Source: Caballeronia zhejiangensis (GTDB lineage Bacteria; Pseudomonadota; Gammaproteobacteria; Burkholderiales; Burkholderiaceae). From it: DNA of 64,000 bases. Shown here one piece after another: positions 16,204 through 25,229 of this stretch (positions within the stretch are counted from its first letter, which is position 1; each line of letters begins with the position of its first letter). The notes under the pieces are model-generated. The model had not been told where the DNA came from, did no database searches, and saw only the letters and a program-made list of their open reading frames with translations. Both the position numbers and the translations under genes were made by a program. The stretch lies in contig NZ_JFHD01000009.1 in assembly GCF_000698575.1 (NCBI RefSeq), forward strand, positions 62,001 to 126,000, written 5' to 3'.

Positions 16204-18942
16204 ATGCCTGAAGAACTAAGTCTTGAAGGTAAGACCCTGCTATTGGTCGACGGTTCTAGTTACTTGTACCGGGCCTACCATGCAATGCCGGACTTGCGAG
16301 GCCCCGACGGCGGGCCCACCGGCGCTCTGTATGGAATGATCAACATGCTGCGGCGCTTGCGGCGCGAAATCAATGCAGAGTATAGCGCGTGCGTATTTGA
16401 TGCCAAAGGCAAGACTTTCCGCGACGACTGGTACGCCGACTACAAGGCCAACCGCCCTTCGATGCCCGAAGACCTCGCGAAGCAGATCGAGCCGATCCAC
16501 GTCGCCGTGCGCGCGCTCGGCTGGCCGCTCGTGATGATCGAGCGCGTCGAGGCGGACGACGTCATCGGCACGCTCGCGGTCGAAGCCGAAAAGCGCGGCA
16601 TGAAGGTGATCGTGTCGACGGGCGACAAGGATCTGGCTCAACTCGTGACGGATCATGTCACCCTCATCAATACGATGACCAACGAAACGCTCGACCGCGC
16701 CGGCGTGCTCACGAAGTTCGGCGTGCCACCGGAGCGCATCGTCGACTATCTGTCGCTCATCGGCGATACCGTCGACAACGTGCCGGGGGTCGAAAAATGC
16801 GGTCCCAAGACAGCGATCAAATGGCTCACGCAATACGAAACCCTTGATGGCATCGTAGAGCATGCGAACGAGATCAAGGGTGCGGTAGGAGACAATCTGC
16901 GCAAGGCTCTGGACTTCCTGCCGATGGCGCGAAAGCTCGTTACCGTGCACACGGAGTGCGACCTCACATCGCAAATCGAATCGATCGATGCGACGCTTCA
17001 ATCGCGTCCCGAGTCGCGCGACGAACTGCGCGACGTGTTCCTGCGTCACGGCTTCAAGACGTGGCTGCGCGAAGTCGAAATCGCCGATGCCGTCGAAGGC
17101 CCGACCGATACGCCGCCCGCCGAAGTCACCGAAATCGTGCATCACTACGAGACGGTGCAGACATGGGAGCAGTTCGATGCGTGGCTCGAGCGCATCAATG
17201 AAGCGGAGCTCACATCGTTCGATAGCGAAACCACGTCGCTCGATCCGATGACCGCGCAGATCGTCGGCATGTCGTTCTCTGTCGAGCCGGGGCATGCGGC
17301 GTACATTCCGGTCGCGCATCGCGGGCCGGACGCGCCCGAGCAACTGCCGCGCGACGAAGTGCTCGCGAAACTCAAGCCGTGGCTCGAAGATGCATCGAAG
17401 AAAAAGGTCGGCCAGCATCTGAAGTACGACGAGCAGGTGCTCGCCAATTACGGCATCGAAATGCGCGGCGTCGAGCACGACACGCTGCTGCAATCGTACG
17501 TGCTGGAATCGCATCGTCCGCACGACATGGACAACCTCGCGTTGCGTCATCTCGGCGTGAAGACGATCAAGTACGAAGACGTCGCGGGTAAGGGCGCATC
17601 GCAGATCGGCTTCGATGAAGTGCCGCTCGACAAAGCCTCCGCGTATGCGGCCGAAGACGCCGATATCACGTTGCGTCTGCATCAGGCGCTCTATCCGCAA
17701 GTGGCGCAGGAGGAAGGCTTGTTGCGCGTGTATCGCGACATCGAAATGCCGACTTCGCGCGTGCTGCGCAAGATGGAACGAAACGGAGTCCTGATCGATC
17801 GCGAACGGCTCGAAGCGCAGAGCAACGAGATTGCGAAGCGGCTCATCGATTTGCAGGCGCAGGCGTACGAATTCGCGGGCGGCGAGTTCAATCTCGGCTC
17901 GCCGAAGCAAATCGGCCAGATCTTCTTCGAGAAGCTGCAATTGCCGGTCGTGAAGAAAACGCCGAGCGGCGCGCCTTCCACCGATGAAGAAGTGCTGCAG
18001 AAGCTCGCCGAAGACTATCCGCTGCCGAAGGTGCTGCTCGAGCATCGCGGGCTGTCCAAGCTCAAGTCCACTTACACGGACAAGCTGCCGCGCATGGTCA
18101 ACGCATCGACGGGACGCGTGCATACGAACTATGCGCAGGCCGTCGCGGTGACGGGGCGTTTGTCGTCGAACGAGCCGAACTTGCAGAACATTCCGGTGCG
18201 AACGGGCGAAGGGCGGCGCATTCGCGAAGCGTTCATCGCATCGCCGGGCTGCAAGATCGTATCGGCGGATTACTCGCAGATCGAGCTGCGCATCATGGCG
18301 CACATTTCCGGCGACGAATCGCTGATGCGCGCGTTCAGGGAAGGCGAAGACGTGCACCGGGCGACGGCGTCGGAAGTGTTCGGCGTCACGCCGCTCGAAG
18401 TCGACAACGATCAGCGCCGCATCGCGAAGGTCATCAACTTCGGCCTGATCTATGGCATGAGCTCGTTCGGGCTCGCGTCGAATCTCGGCATCACGCGCGA
18501 TGCGGCGAAGCTTTATATCGACCGCTATTTCGCGCGTTATCCCGGCGTTGCCGCGTACATGGAAAATACGCGCGTGATCGCGAAGGCGAACGGCTTCGTC
18601 GAAACTGTGTTCGGCCGGCGTCTGTGGCTGCCCGAGATCAATGGCGGCAGCGGGCCGCGCCGTCAGGCGGCGGAGCGCGCGGCGATCAACGCGCCGATGC
18701 AGGGCACCGCCGCCGATCTCATCAAGCTCTCGATGATCGCGGTGCAGGACTGGCTCGAAGCGTCGGGCATCGGCGCGAAGATGATCATGCAGGTGCACGA
18801 CGAACTCGTGCTCGAAGTGCCCGAAGAGGCGCTGCCCGAGGTCAGGAAGCGCTTACCTGAACTGATGTGCGGCGTCGCGAAGCTGAAAGTGCCGCTCGTC
18901 GCGGAAGTGGGCGTCGGCACCAACTGGGAAGAAGCGCACTGA
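16204..18942 (+). CDS. polA: DNA polymerase I
   Basis: The 912-residue protein has all three PolA domains. The 5' nuclease (1 to about 290) begins LLLVDGSSYLYRAYHAMPDL; the 3'-5' exonuclease has FDSETTSLDPM near residue 340 with the Asp-x-Glu metal ligands intact; the polymerase domain has motif A DYSQIELRIMAHISGDE near 689 and motif C QVHDELVLEV near 865. It fills gaps in repair and removes RNA primers. The ATG at 16204 was chosen because it matches the family N-terminus; a TTG nine bases earlier is in frame but would lie before the LOG start. Confidence 0.96.
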   Translation: MPEELSLEGKTLLLVDGSSYLYRAYHAMPDLRGPDGGPTGALYGMINMLRRLRREINAEYSACVFDAKGKTFRDDWYADYKANRPSMPEDLAKQIEPIHVAVRALGWPLVMIERVEADDVIGTLAVEAEKRGMKVIVSTGDKDLAQLVTDHVTLINTMTNETLDRAGVLTKFGVPPERIVDYLSLIGDTVDNVPGVEKCGPKTAIKWLTQYETLDGIVEHANEIKGAVGDNLRKALDFLPMARKLVTVHTECDLTSQIESIDATLQSRPESRDELRDVFLRHGFKTWLREVEIADAVEGPTDTPPAEVTEIVHHYETVQTWEQFDAWLERINEAELTSFDSETTSLDPMTAQIVGMSFSVEPGHAAYIPVAHRGPDAPEQLPRDEVLAKLKPWLEDASKKKVGQHLKYDEQVLANYGIEMRGVEHDTLLQSYVLESHRPHDMDNLALRHLGVKTIKYEDVAGKGASQIGFDEVPLDKASAYAAEDADITLRLHQALYPQVAQEEGLLRVYRDIEMPTSRVLRKMERNGVLIDRERLEAQSNEIAKRLIDLQAQAYEFAGGEFNLGSPKQIGQIFFEKLQLPVVKKTPSGAPSTDEEVLQKLAEDYPLPKVLLEHRGLSKLKSTYTDKLPRMVNASTGRVHTNYAQAVAVTGRLSSNEPNLQNIPVRTGEGRRIREAFIASPGCKIVSADYSQIELRIMAHISGDESLMRAFREGEDVHRATASEVFGVTPLEVDNDQRRIAKVINFGLIYGMSSFGLASNLGITRDAAKLYIDRYFARYPGVAAYMENTRVIAKANGFVETVFGRRLWLPEINGGSGPRRQAAERAAINAPMQGTAADLIKLSMIAVQDWLEASGIGAKMIMQVHDELVLEVPEEALPEVRKRLPELMCGVAKLKVPLVAEVGVGTNWEEAH

Positions 18943-18957
18943 AATTCCCGGTGCAAG

Positions 18958-18984
18958 GACATATGCGCGGATGTCGCATATGTC
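18958..18984. repeat. Perfect 10-bp inverted repeat after polA
   Basis: GACATATGCG and CGCATATGTC are separated by seven bases, starting 16 bases after the polA stop. There is no T tract. A second dyad GGTGAC/GTCACC (18994-19017) follows. They may be a polA transcript end or operator elements for ndh. Confidence 0.5.
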
Positions 18985-19093
18985 CGACATGTTGGTGACT
19001 CGCTTGTGACTGTCACCGAAGCTCCGCACAATGTTTCAATCGAGGAAGATAAGCACGAAGGCCGATCGAATATAAAAGCACAGGGAGAGTTCC

Positions 19094-20458
19094 ATGCATC
19101 GCTTCATCATCATCGGCGGAGGCGCAGGCGGCCTCGAACTCGCAACTCGTCTCGGCGACCGTTTCGGCTCGACGGATTCCAAAACGCCGCCGAAAGCGCA
19201 AGTCACGCTCGTCGACCGCAACCCGACGCATATCTGGAAACCGCTCCTGCATGAAGTCGCGGCGGGCAGCATGGATCCCTTCACGCAGGAACTCGAATAC
19301 GCGGCACAAGCCCTGTGGCACGGCTTCGAGTTTCAGCAGGGTGAACTCGTCGGACTGAATCGGGCGGCGAAGCGCATCACGATCGGCGCGTTGCGCGATG
19401 AAGAAGCCGGCGAACTGCTGCCCGAGCGCGAGTTGGAGTACGACACGCTCGTCATCGCGATCGGCAGCACGACGCATTTCTTCGGCGTCGAAGGCGCGCA
19501 GCAGAATTCGATCGCGCTCGATACCGTCGGTCAGGCGGAGCTCTTCCGCAAGCGCCTGATCGCGGCCTGCATGCGCGCGGAGCATTTCGCACCGGAACCC
19601 GTCGCGGCGGGCGTGGACGAAGTCGACGAAGAGCCCGGCGTCGATCCCGTGCCGCGCATTCAGGTGGCGATCGTCGGCGCGGGCGCGACGGGCGTCGAAT
19701 TGTCGGCGGAATTGCGCAATACCGCGCAAGTGCTTTCCGCATACGGCTTGCACAAGCTCGATCCGAAGCACGATATCGGCATCGTGCTGATCGAGGCCGG
19801 GCCACGCATTCTGCCCGCATTGCAGGAACGCGTGTCCAGCGCGACGGCGGAACTGCTGATGAAGCTCGGCGTAAAGCTGATGACGGGCGAAACCGTCGCG
19901 CAGGTCTCGCGCGACACGATCCGCACGGCGAGCGGCAAGACGATTCGCGCGGATCTCACAGTCTGGGCGGCGGGCATCAAGGCGCCCGCGATTCTCAACA
20001 ATCTCGACGGACTTCCGACCAATCGTCTCGGCCAGCTCGTCGTGCGCCGCACGCTGCAAACCGAAACCGACGAGAACGTCTTCGCGCTCGGCGATTGCGC
20101 CGCGTGTCCGTGGCCCGGCAACGAGCGCAACGTTCCGCCGCGCGCGCAGGCCGCGCATCAGCAGGCGAGCTTCCTCTTCAAGTCGTTCGAGCGGATGTTG
20201 CAGGGCAAGCCGTTGCCCGAGTACACGTATCGCGATTTCGGCTCGCTGGTGTCGCTCGGCCATTACAGCGCGGTCGGCAATCTGATGGGCGGGTTGATCG
20301 GTGGCAACATGCTGATCGAAGGCCTCTTCGCGCGCTTCATGTACATGTCGCTGTATCGCCTGCATGTGGCCGCGCTGCACGGCTATGCGCGCATGGTGCT
20401 CGATACTGTCGCGCACTGGCTGCGCCGTTCCACCGCCCCGCGTGTCAAGCTGCACTGA
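19094..20458 (+). CDS. ndh: Type II NADH dehydrogenase (NDH-2)
   Basis: The 454-residue flavoprotein has two Rossmann motifs, IIGGGAGGLELATRLG at the N-terminus for FAD and IVGAGATGVELSAEL near 195 for NADH, and the second FAD contact NVFALGDCAAC. The C-terminal part (LMGGLIGGNMLIEGLFARFMYMSLYRLH) is the amphipathic membrane anchor of NDH-2. It passes electrons from NADH to quinone without proton pumping. It stands alone between polA and a dienelactone-hydrolase gene; dyads upstream may regulate it. Confidence 0.93.
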   Translation: MHRFIIIGGGAGGLELATRLGDRFGSTDSKTPPKAQVTLVDRNPTHIWKPLLHEVAAGSMDPFTQELEYAAQALWHGFEFQQGELVGLNRAAKRITIGALRDEEAGELLPERELEYDTLVIAIGSTTHFFGVEGAQQNSIALDTVGQAELFRKRLIAACMRAEHFAPEPVAAGVDEVDEEPGVDPVPRIQVAIVGAGATGVELSAELRNTAQVLSAYGLHKLDPKHDIGIVLIEAGPRILPALQERVSSATAELLMKLGVKLMTGETVAQVSRDTIRTASGKTIRADLTVWAAGIKAPAILNNLDGLPTNRLGQLVVRRTLQTETDENVFALGDCAACPWPGNERNVPPRAQAAHQQASFLFKSFERMLQGKPLPEYTYRDFGSLVSLGHYSAVGNLMGGLIGGNMLIEGLFARFMYMSLYRLHVAALHGYARMVLDTVAHWLRRSTAPRVKLH

Positions 20459-20647
20459 CGGAACAGATCCGCTGCGCCGTTCGTTTAAAGCTGTTTAGAA
20501 TGAGCGGCGCGCTTAATGCATAACGCGCGTTCATCGTCGTGCAGCGCCGCGCGTCGTGACGCCTTGATCGCGTCGCGCGGATTTCAACGATCCTCGCCGT
20601 CGCGCGATCGAGTACGCGCCGCGACGGCATTGCCGCGGGAGCTTCGT

Positions 20648-21523
20648 ATGCTAGACCCTGAAGTCGACAGCCTCATTCCGCACGTCCCGTTCAACCGACG
20701 CAATTTCATCAAGGCGACCTTCGGCACCGGCTTCGCGGCCGCCGTGCTGCCGGTGTCCGCGCAAACCGTTCACACCGACAGCGATGGGCTGGAAGCCGGC
20801 GCCATCGGCATACGCGGCGCGGATGGCACGCTCGTGCCGGCGTACCGCGCGCAGCCCAAAGGCAAGACGCATTTGCCGGTCATCATCGTGATTCACGAGA
20901 TTTTCGGCGTGCACGAGCATATCGCCGACGTCTGCCGGCGCTTCGCCAAGCAGGGTCATCTCGCCATCGCGCCGGATCTCTACACGCGTCAGGGCGATGC
21001 ATCGGCCTACAAGTCGATGCAGCAGCTCAACGAACAACTCGTGTCGAAAGTGCCCGATGCACAAGTGATCTCCGACATCGATCAGACGGTCAAATGGGCG
21101 GGCGAGCATGGCGGCGATCCGAAGCGCGTCGGCATTACCGGGTTTTGCTGGGGCGGGCGCATCACCTGGCTCTATGCCGAGCACAATCCCAATGTGAAGG
21201 CGGCCGTGGCGTGGTACGGACGGCTCGTCGGCAACAAGACCGAGAACACGCCGGCCAATCCGATCGACCTCGCGGGCCAGCTCAAAGTGCCGGTGCTCGG
21301 CCTATATGGCCGGCAGGATCAGAGCATCCCGCAGGATACGATCGAGCAGATGAAACAGGCGCTCGCGAACGACCCGCCGCCCGCGAAAGACTCGCAGTTC
21401 GTCGTCTACGACGACGCGCCGCATGCGTTCTTCGCGGATTATCGGCCGAGCTATCGCAAAGCCGACGCCGAGGACGGATGGAAGCGCGCGCTCGCGTGGT
21501 TCCGCGAGCACGGCGTCAAATAA
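20648..21523 (+). CDS. Dienelactone-hydrolase-family protein with Tat-like signal
   Basis: The 291-residue alpha/beta hydrolase has the family triad: Cys in GFCWGGRI, Asp in YGRQDQSIP and His in DDAPHAFFADY. The motif VIHEIFGVHEHI with the Glu that shields the Cys is also present. Residues 19-43 (RRNFIKATFGTGFAAAVLPV) look like a twin-arginine signal, so the protein may be exported. Dienelactone hydrolases open enol-lactones; many genomic members of this class have no known substrate. The start MLDPEVDSL fits better than the frame upstream, which is low-complexity. Confidence 0.83.
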   Translation: MLDPEVDSLIPHVPFNRRNFIKATFGTGFAAAVLPVSAQTVHTDSDGLEAGAIGIRGADGTLVPAYRAQPKGKTHLPVIIVIHEIFGVHEHIADVCRRFAKQGHLAIAPDLYTRQGDASAYKSMQQLNEQLVSKVPDAQVISDIDQTVKWAGEHGGDPKRVGITGFCWGGRITWLYAEHNPNVKAAVAWYGRLVGNKTENTPANPIDLAGQLKVPVLGLYGRQDQSIPQDTIEQMKQALANDPPPAKDSQFVVYDDAPHAFFADYRPSYRKADAEDGWKRALAWFREHGVK

Positions 21524-21529
21524 CGGCGT

Positions 21530-22399
21530 TCACGGATTCGGGCCGGTCGCGACGGGCCGGCCCGGATCGGCGCTCCACTCGCTCCACGAGCCGGGATAGA
21601 GCGCCGCGCCGTGCAGGCCGGCGATCTCCATCGCGAGCGCGTTATGGCATGCCGTCACGCCCGAGCCGCATTGCAGGACGACGCGGTCCGCCGGCGTCGT
21701 GCCGACGAGCGAACCGAACGCCTCGCGCAGTTCGTGCGCGGTCTTGAAGCGGCCTTCCGCCGTCAGATTGTTCTTGAAAAAGTGATTCAGCGCGCCGGGA
21801 ATGTGCCCGCCGACGGGATCGATCGTCTCATTCTCGCCGCGGTAACGATCGGCGGCGCGCGCATCGATCAGCAGATGATCGCGCGTGCCGATGCTGCGCT
21901 CGATCGCCGGGGCGTCGATCGTCACCTGAAGCGGCGCGCCGGCCTTGAACGTGCCCTGCCTCTTCGGCGGCACGGCGGTATCGAGCGGATTGCCCGCGGC
22001 TTCCCAGGCCTGCAGGCCGCCGTCGAGCAACGCGACGGAATCGTGCCCGAGCCAGCGCAGCAGCCACCAGAGACGCGCGGCGTACATGCCGCCGTGGGCA
22101 TCGTACGCGACTACTTGCTGGCCCTCGTTCAGGCCGAAGCTGGCCAGTTTGGCGACGAGCGCGGCGCGCTCCGGCAGCGGATGACGCCCGTTCGTGCCCG
22201 TCTTGACGCCGGACAGATCTCGATCCAGATGAAGATAGTGCGCGCCGGGAATATGCCCTTGCGCATAGGCCGCTTCGCCGGATTCGGGCGCGGCCAGATC
22301 GAAGCGGCAATCGAAGACGAGCATGCTGCCGGGCGCGGCGGCGAGCCGTTCGGCGAGATTCGCCGCCGAGATGAGCGTGGTGTAGTGGGTGTGCGGCAT
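21530..22399 (-). CDS. sseA: 3-mercaptopyruvate sulfurtransferase (rhodanese pair)
   Basis: The 289-residue protein has two rhodanese domains. The C-terminal one holds the active loop CGSGVTA, which is the mercaptopyruvate-type signature (thiosulfate rhodaneses have CRKGVTA). Other landmarks are the N-terminal FDCRFDLAAPESG and GHIPGAHYLHLDRDLSG, and VGGHIPGALNHFFKNN. It moves sulfur from 3-mercaptopyruvate to thiols or cyanide. It faces the preceding hydrolase gene tail to tail with six bases between, and is separated from the Rieske gene by a terminator. Confidence 0.92.
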   Translation of the reverse strand: MPHTHYTTLISAANLAERLAAAPGSMLVFDCRFDLAAPESGEAAYAQGHIPGAHYLHLDRDLSGVKTGTNGRHPLPERAALVAKLASFGLNEGQQVVAYDAHGGMYAARLWWLLRWLGHDSVALLDGGLQAWEAAGNPLDTAVPPKRQGTFKAGAPLQVTIDAPAIERSIGTRDHLLIDARAADRYRGENETIDPVGGHIPGALNHFFKNNLTAEGRFKTAHELREAFGSLVGTTPADRVVLQCGSGVTACHNALAMEIAGLHGAALYPGSWSEWSADPGRPVATGPNP

Positions 22400-22451
22400 G
22401 ACGGCTCCTGTGCGTCGCTCATGTGCGAGACTTGAACCGTTAGTCTAAACA

Positions 22452-22479
22452 AAAAGGCGGGCCTGAAAGCCCGCCTTTT
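22452..22479. terminator. Bidirectional-type terminator between the Rieske gene and sseA
   Basis: An 11-bp perfect stem AAAAGGCGGGC/GCCCGCCTTTT with a 6-base loop gives A/T flanks on both strands. It most likely ends the minus-strand Rieske oxygenase transcript before sseA. Confidence 0.85.
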
Positions 22480-22504
22480 CGTAACTCTGGCCGAACGGCC
22501 TATA

Positions 22505-23611
22505 TCAGATCGCGCCGAGCTGATGCCGCAAGAACTCGTGGAAGTGCTGCATGCCGGATTCCATCGGGCTCTGATACGGCCCGACCTGATTCTCGCCGCG
22601 CGACATCAGCGCGCGCCGGCCCGCGTCCATGCGCTCGCCGATTTCGTCGTCCTCACGCGCGGTTTCCATATACGCAGCGCGCTCGGCCTCGATGAACTCA
22701 CGCTCAAAAAGCGCGATTTCCTCGGGGTAATAGAACTCGACGATGTTCGTCGTCTTCTGCGTGCCTTGTGGAATCAGCCACGACACGACCAGCACATGCG
22801 GATACCACTCGATCATCAGACCGGGGTAATACACCATCCAGATCGCACCGAACTCGGGCGGCGCGCCGTTGCGAAAGCGCAGGACTTCGTCGTGCCACTT
22901 GCGATACGTCGGGCTGCCCGGCTTTTCCAAGTTCTTGTGGACGCCCACGGTCTGGACGCTGTACCAGTCGCCGAATTCCCACTCGAGGTTGTCGCACGAC
23001 ACGAAGCTGCCGAGTCCCGGATGGAACGGCGCGACGTGATAGTCCTCGAGATAGACTTCGATGAACGTCTTCCAGTTGTAATTGCACTCGTGCACTTCGA
23101 CGTGATCGAACATGAAGCCCGAAAAGTCGAAGTGCTTTGCGGTGCCAAGCCTCGCGAGATCCGCGGCGACGTTGCGGCCCTCCGATTCGAAGAGCAGGCC
23201 TTGCCAGTTCTGCAGCGAAGTCTTGCCGAGGTTCAGGCAAGGCTTGTCCGCGAAATGCGGCGCGCCGAGCAGTTGACCGTTGAGATCGTAGGTCCAGCGA
23301 TGCAGCGGGCAGACGATGTTGTCCGCGCTGCCGCGGCCATTGAGCATGATCGCCTGGCGATGGCGGCACACGTTGGACAGCAGTTCGATATTGTTCTGCT
23401 GATTGCGGACGAGCACGCGCCCTTCGCCTTCGCCCGGAAGCGCGAAATAGTTGCCCGCTTCGGGAACCATGAGTTCGTGCCCGACGTAGCGTGGACCTTG
23501 CTTGAAAAGTGTGTCGAGTTCGCGCGTAAGAAGCGCTTCGTCAAAGTAAGCCGTGACTGGCAGCTGACTGTGAATGGCGTTCAGCTGCAATGCATTGCTC
23601 AGATTGGACAT
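22505..23611 (-). CDS. Rieske non-haem iron oxygenase, alpha-subunit type
   Basis: The 368-residue protein has a Rieske centre CRHRQ...CPLHRW (C-x-H-x16-C-x2-H) near residues 83-104 and the mononuclear iron motif EDYHVAPFHPGL near 190-200 with Asp/His/His. This is the ring-hydroxylating oxygenase alpha-subunit architecture. No reductase, ferredoxin or beta subunit gene lies beside it, so it is an orphan and may oxidise or demethylate a small molecule; substrate unknown. The start MSNLSNALQ was chosen over a longer frame that lacks a ribosome site. Similar orphans occur at this position in relatives. Confidence 0.88.
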   Translation of the reverse strand: MSNLSNALQLNAIHSQLPVTAYFDEALLTRELDTLFKQGPRYVGHELMVPEAGNYFALPGEGEGRVLVRNQQNNIELLSNVCRHRQAIMLNGRGSADNIVCPLHRWTYDLNGQLLGAPHFADKPCLNLGKTSLQNWQGLLFESEGRNVAADLARLGTAKHFDFSGFMFDHVEVHECNYNWKTFIEVYLEDYHVAPFHPGLGSFVSCDNLEWEFGDWYSVQTVGVHKNLEKPGSPTYRKWHDEVLRFRNGAPPEFGAIWMVYYPGLMIEWYPHVLVVSWLIPQGTQKTTNIVEFYYPEEIALFEREFIEAERAAYMETAREDDEIGERMDAGRRALMSRGENQVGPYQSPMESGMQHFHEFLRHQLGAI

Positions 23612-23921
23612 TCCCACTCCCGTTAAGACGTGAAAGCAGTGAACAACCCAACCATCGAAGATTCGATTTAGGGAGCCCGCGATTATACCGAAATCCGCAT
23701 CCTTGGGGTGCTTAAGGTCTTGATTTGGGTATAAATTGTCGCGAGAGTTCCTCGCAATCGTTGCGCCCGCGCGCTTGAATCGCACGTTCCTTCCCGATTG
23801 GCGGAGAATCCGGCAAAGCAATCTCGACGGTCCCGCGTGGACGGGATGCGGGTCGAAAATTTGGCTTTTGCCGTAGAATGTGCGACTTGGTTCCAAAAAT
23901 TCAATTGCACATCCACGATTC
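23612..23921. other. Divergent intergenic region, Rieske oxygenase / xseB
   Basis: These 310 bases are relatively AT-rich. A possible -10 TAGAAT (23874-23879) lies 42 bases before xseB, with a poor -35; a TATAAA occurs at 23730-23735. I see no gene or stable hairpin here. Confidence 0.4.
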
Positions 23922-24257
23922 ATGGCGAAGACCGCTGTCCAGGAAACAGGCGAGCAAACCGGCGCAAGCGCACAGAGCGCGGACGCCGCCCCGCTTCCCG
24001 AGAATTACGAGGCGGCGCTGGCAGAACTCGAATCGCTCGTCGCGCGCATGGAAGAGGGCGCGCTGAGCCTCGAGGAATCGCTTGCGGCATACCGCCGCGG
24101 CGCAGCGCTTGTCGGCTTTTGCCAACAGCAACTCGAAAAAGTTGAGCAGCAGGTACGCGTTCTCGATGGCGAGACGCTCAAACCGTTGCCCGCCGAGGTG
24201 CAGCGCGCCACGCAGGGTGCCGGAGCGACGAACGACGACGGGGACGACGACCTATGA
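23922..24257 (+). CDS. xseB: Exodeoxyribonuclease VII small subunit
   Basis: The 111-residue protein has the XseB helical-hairpin core NYEAALAELESLVARMEEGALSLEESLAAYRRGAALVGFCQQQLEKVEQQVRVLD with an extra acidic N-terminal tail of about 25 residues. XseB packs on XseA to form exonuclease VII, which degrades single-stranded DNA. The stop overlaps the ispA start (ATGA), showing an operon with ispA and dxs, the usual order in Proteobacteria. The ATG at 23922 is preferred over an earlier Met fourteen codons upstream. Confidence 0.93.
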   Translation: MAKTAVQETGEQTGASAQSADAAPLPENYEAALAELESLVARMEEGALSLEESLAAYRRGAALVGFCQQQLEKVEQQVRVLDGETLKPLPAEVQRATQGAGATNDDGDDDL

Positions 24258-25141
24258 CCTTCGAACAATGGATGCGCGCGACGCTCGATCGCGTCGAGAC
24301 GGCGCTGGAACACTATCTTCCGGGCACGGACGTCGCGCCGGCGCGCCTGCACGAAGCCATGCGCTACGCGGTGCTGGGCGGCGGCAAGCGCGTGCGGCCC
24401 CTGCTCGTCCACGCGGCGGGCGAGCTGACCGGCGCGAGCGCGCAGGCCGTCGAAGCGGCGAGCGCGGCACTCGAAATGATCCACGTCTATTCGCTGGTGC
24501 ATGACGATATGCCCGCCATGGATGACGACGCGTTGCGTCGCGGCAAGCCTACCGTACACATCCAATATGACGAAGCGACGGCACTGCTCGTCGGTGACGC
24601 GCTGCAATCGCAAGCGTTCGTCGCATTGACGGCGGAAGGCAACGGTCTGAGCGATGCCCAGCAAGCCGCGCTCGTGCGCGAGCTGGCGGTCGCGAGCGGC
24701 TCGCTCGGCATGGCGGGCGGTCAGGCGATCGACCTGGAAAGCGTCGGCCGCAAGCTGTCGCGCCCCGAGCTCGAGACGATGCATCGCAAGAAAACAGGTG
24801 CGCTGCTGCGCGCATCGGTCCGCATGGGCGCGCTCGCGGGCACGCATCCGGGCGCGGAAGCGCTGACGTCGCTGGATCGGTATGCGGCAGCGATCGGTCT
24901 CGCATTCCAGGTCGTCGACGACATCCTGGACGTCACCGCCGATTCCGCCACGCTCGGCAAGACCGCCGGCAAGGACGCGCAGCACGACAAGCCCACTTAC
25001 GTATCGATCATCGGGCTCGATGCGTCGCGCGAACTCGCTGCGCAACTGGGCCGCGACGCGCACGCCGCGATCGAGCCGTTCGGCGCGCGCGGCCAGCGTC
25101 TCGCCGAGCTTGCCGACCTGGTCGTGAACCGGGTGAATTGA
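24254..25141 (+). CDS. ispA: Farnesyl diphosphate synthase (short-chain prenyl transferase)
   Basis: The 295-residue all-helical protein has both Asp-rich motifs: DDMPAMDDDALRRGKPT near residue 85 (first) and DDILDVTADSATLGKTAGKD near 220 (second), plus GGGKRVRP. It condenses dimethylallyl and isopentenyl diphosphates to geranyl and farnesyl diphosphate, the precursors of undecaprenyl phosphate and quinone tails. It overlaps xseB by four bases and precedes dxs by 88 bases, grouping isoprenoid genes. Confidence 0.94.
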   Translation: MTFEQWMRATLDRVETALEHYLPGTDVAPARLHEAMRYAVLGGGKRVRPLLVHAAGELTGASAQAVEAASAALEMIHVYSLVHDDMPAMDDDALRRGKPTVHIQYDEATALLVGDALQSQAFVALTAEGNGLSDAQQAALVRELAVASGSLGMAGGQAIDLESVGRKLSRPELETMHRKKTGALLRASVRMGALAGTHPGAEALTSLDRYAAAIGLAFQVVDDILDVTADSATLGKTAGKDAQHDKPTYVSIIGLDASRELAAQLGRDAHAAIEPFGARGQRLAELADLVVNRVN

Positions 25142-25229
25142 TTGTTGAACGCGTGACGAACCCCACGGTGCGAAGAAAGAAACAATCGCACCGAACGAAT
25201 CACGCCAGTTTTCCTAAAATGGGACGACG

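Noticed and set aside
16240..18798. Long minus-strand open frame of about 850 codons across polA
   Set aside because: It is antisense to an unmistakable polA and arises from high-GC codon bias; its translation is Arg/His/Ala rich without domains.
19013..20455. Minus-strand frame of 480 codons opposite ndh
   Set aside because: Shadow of ndh with the same composition bias.
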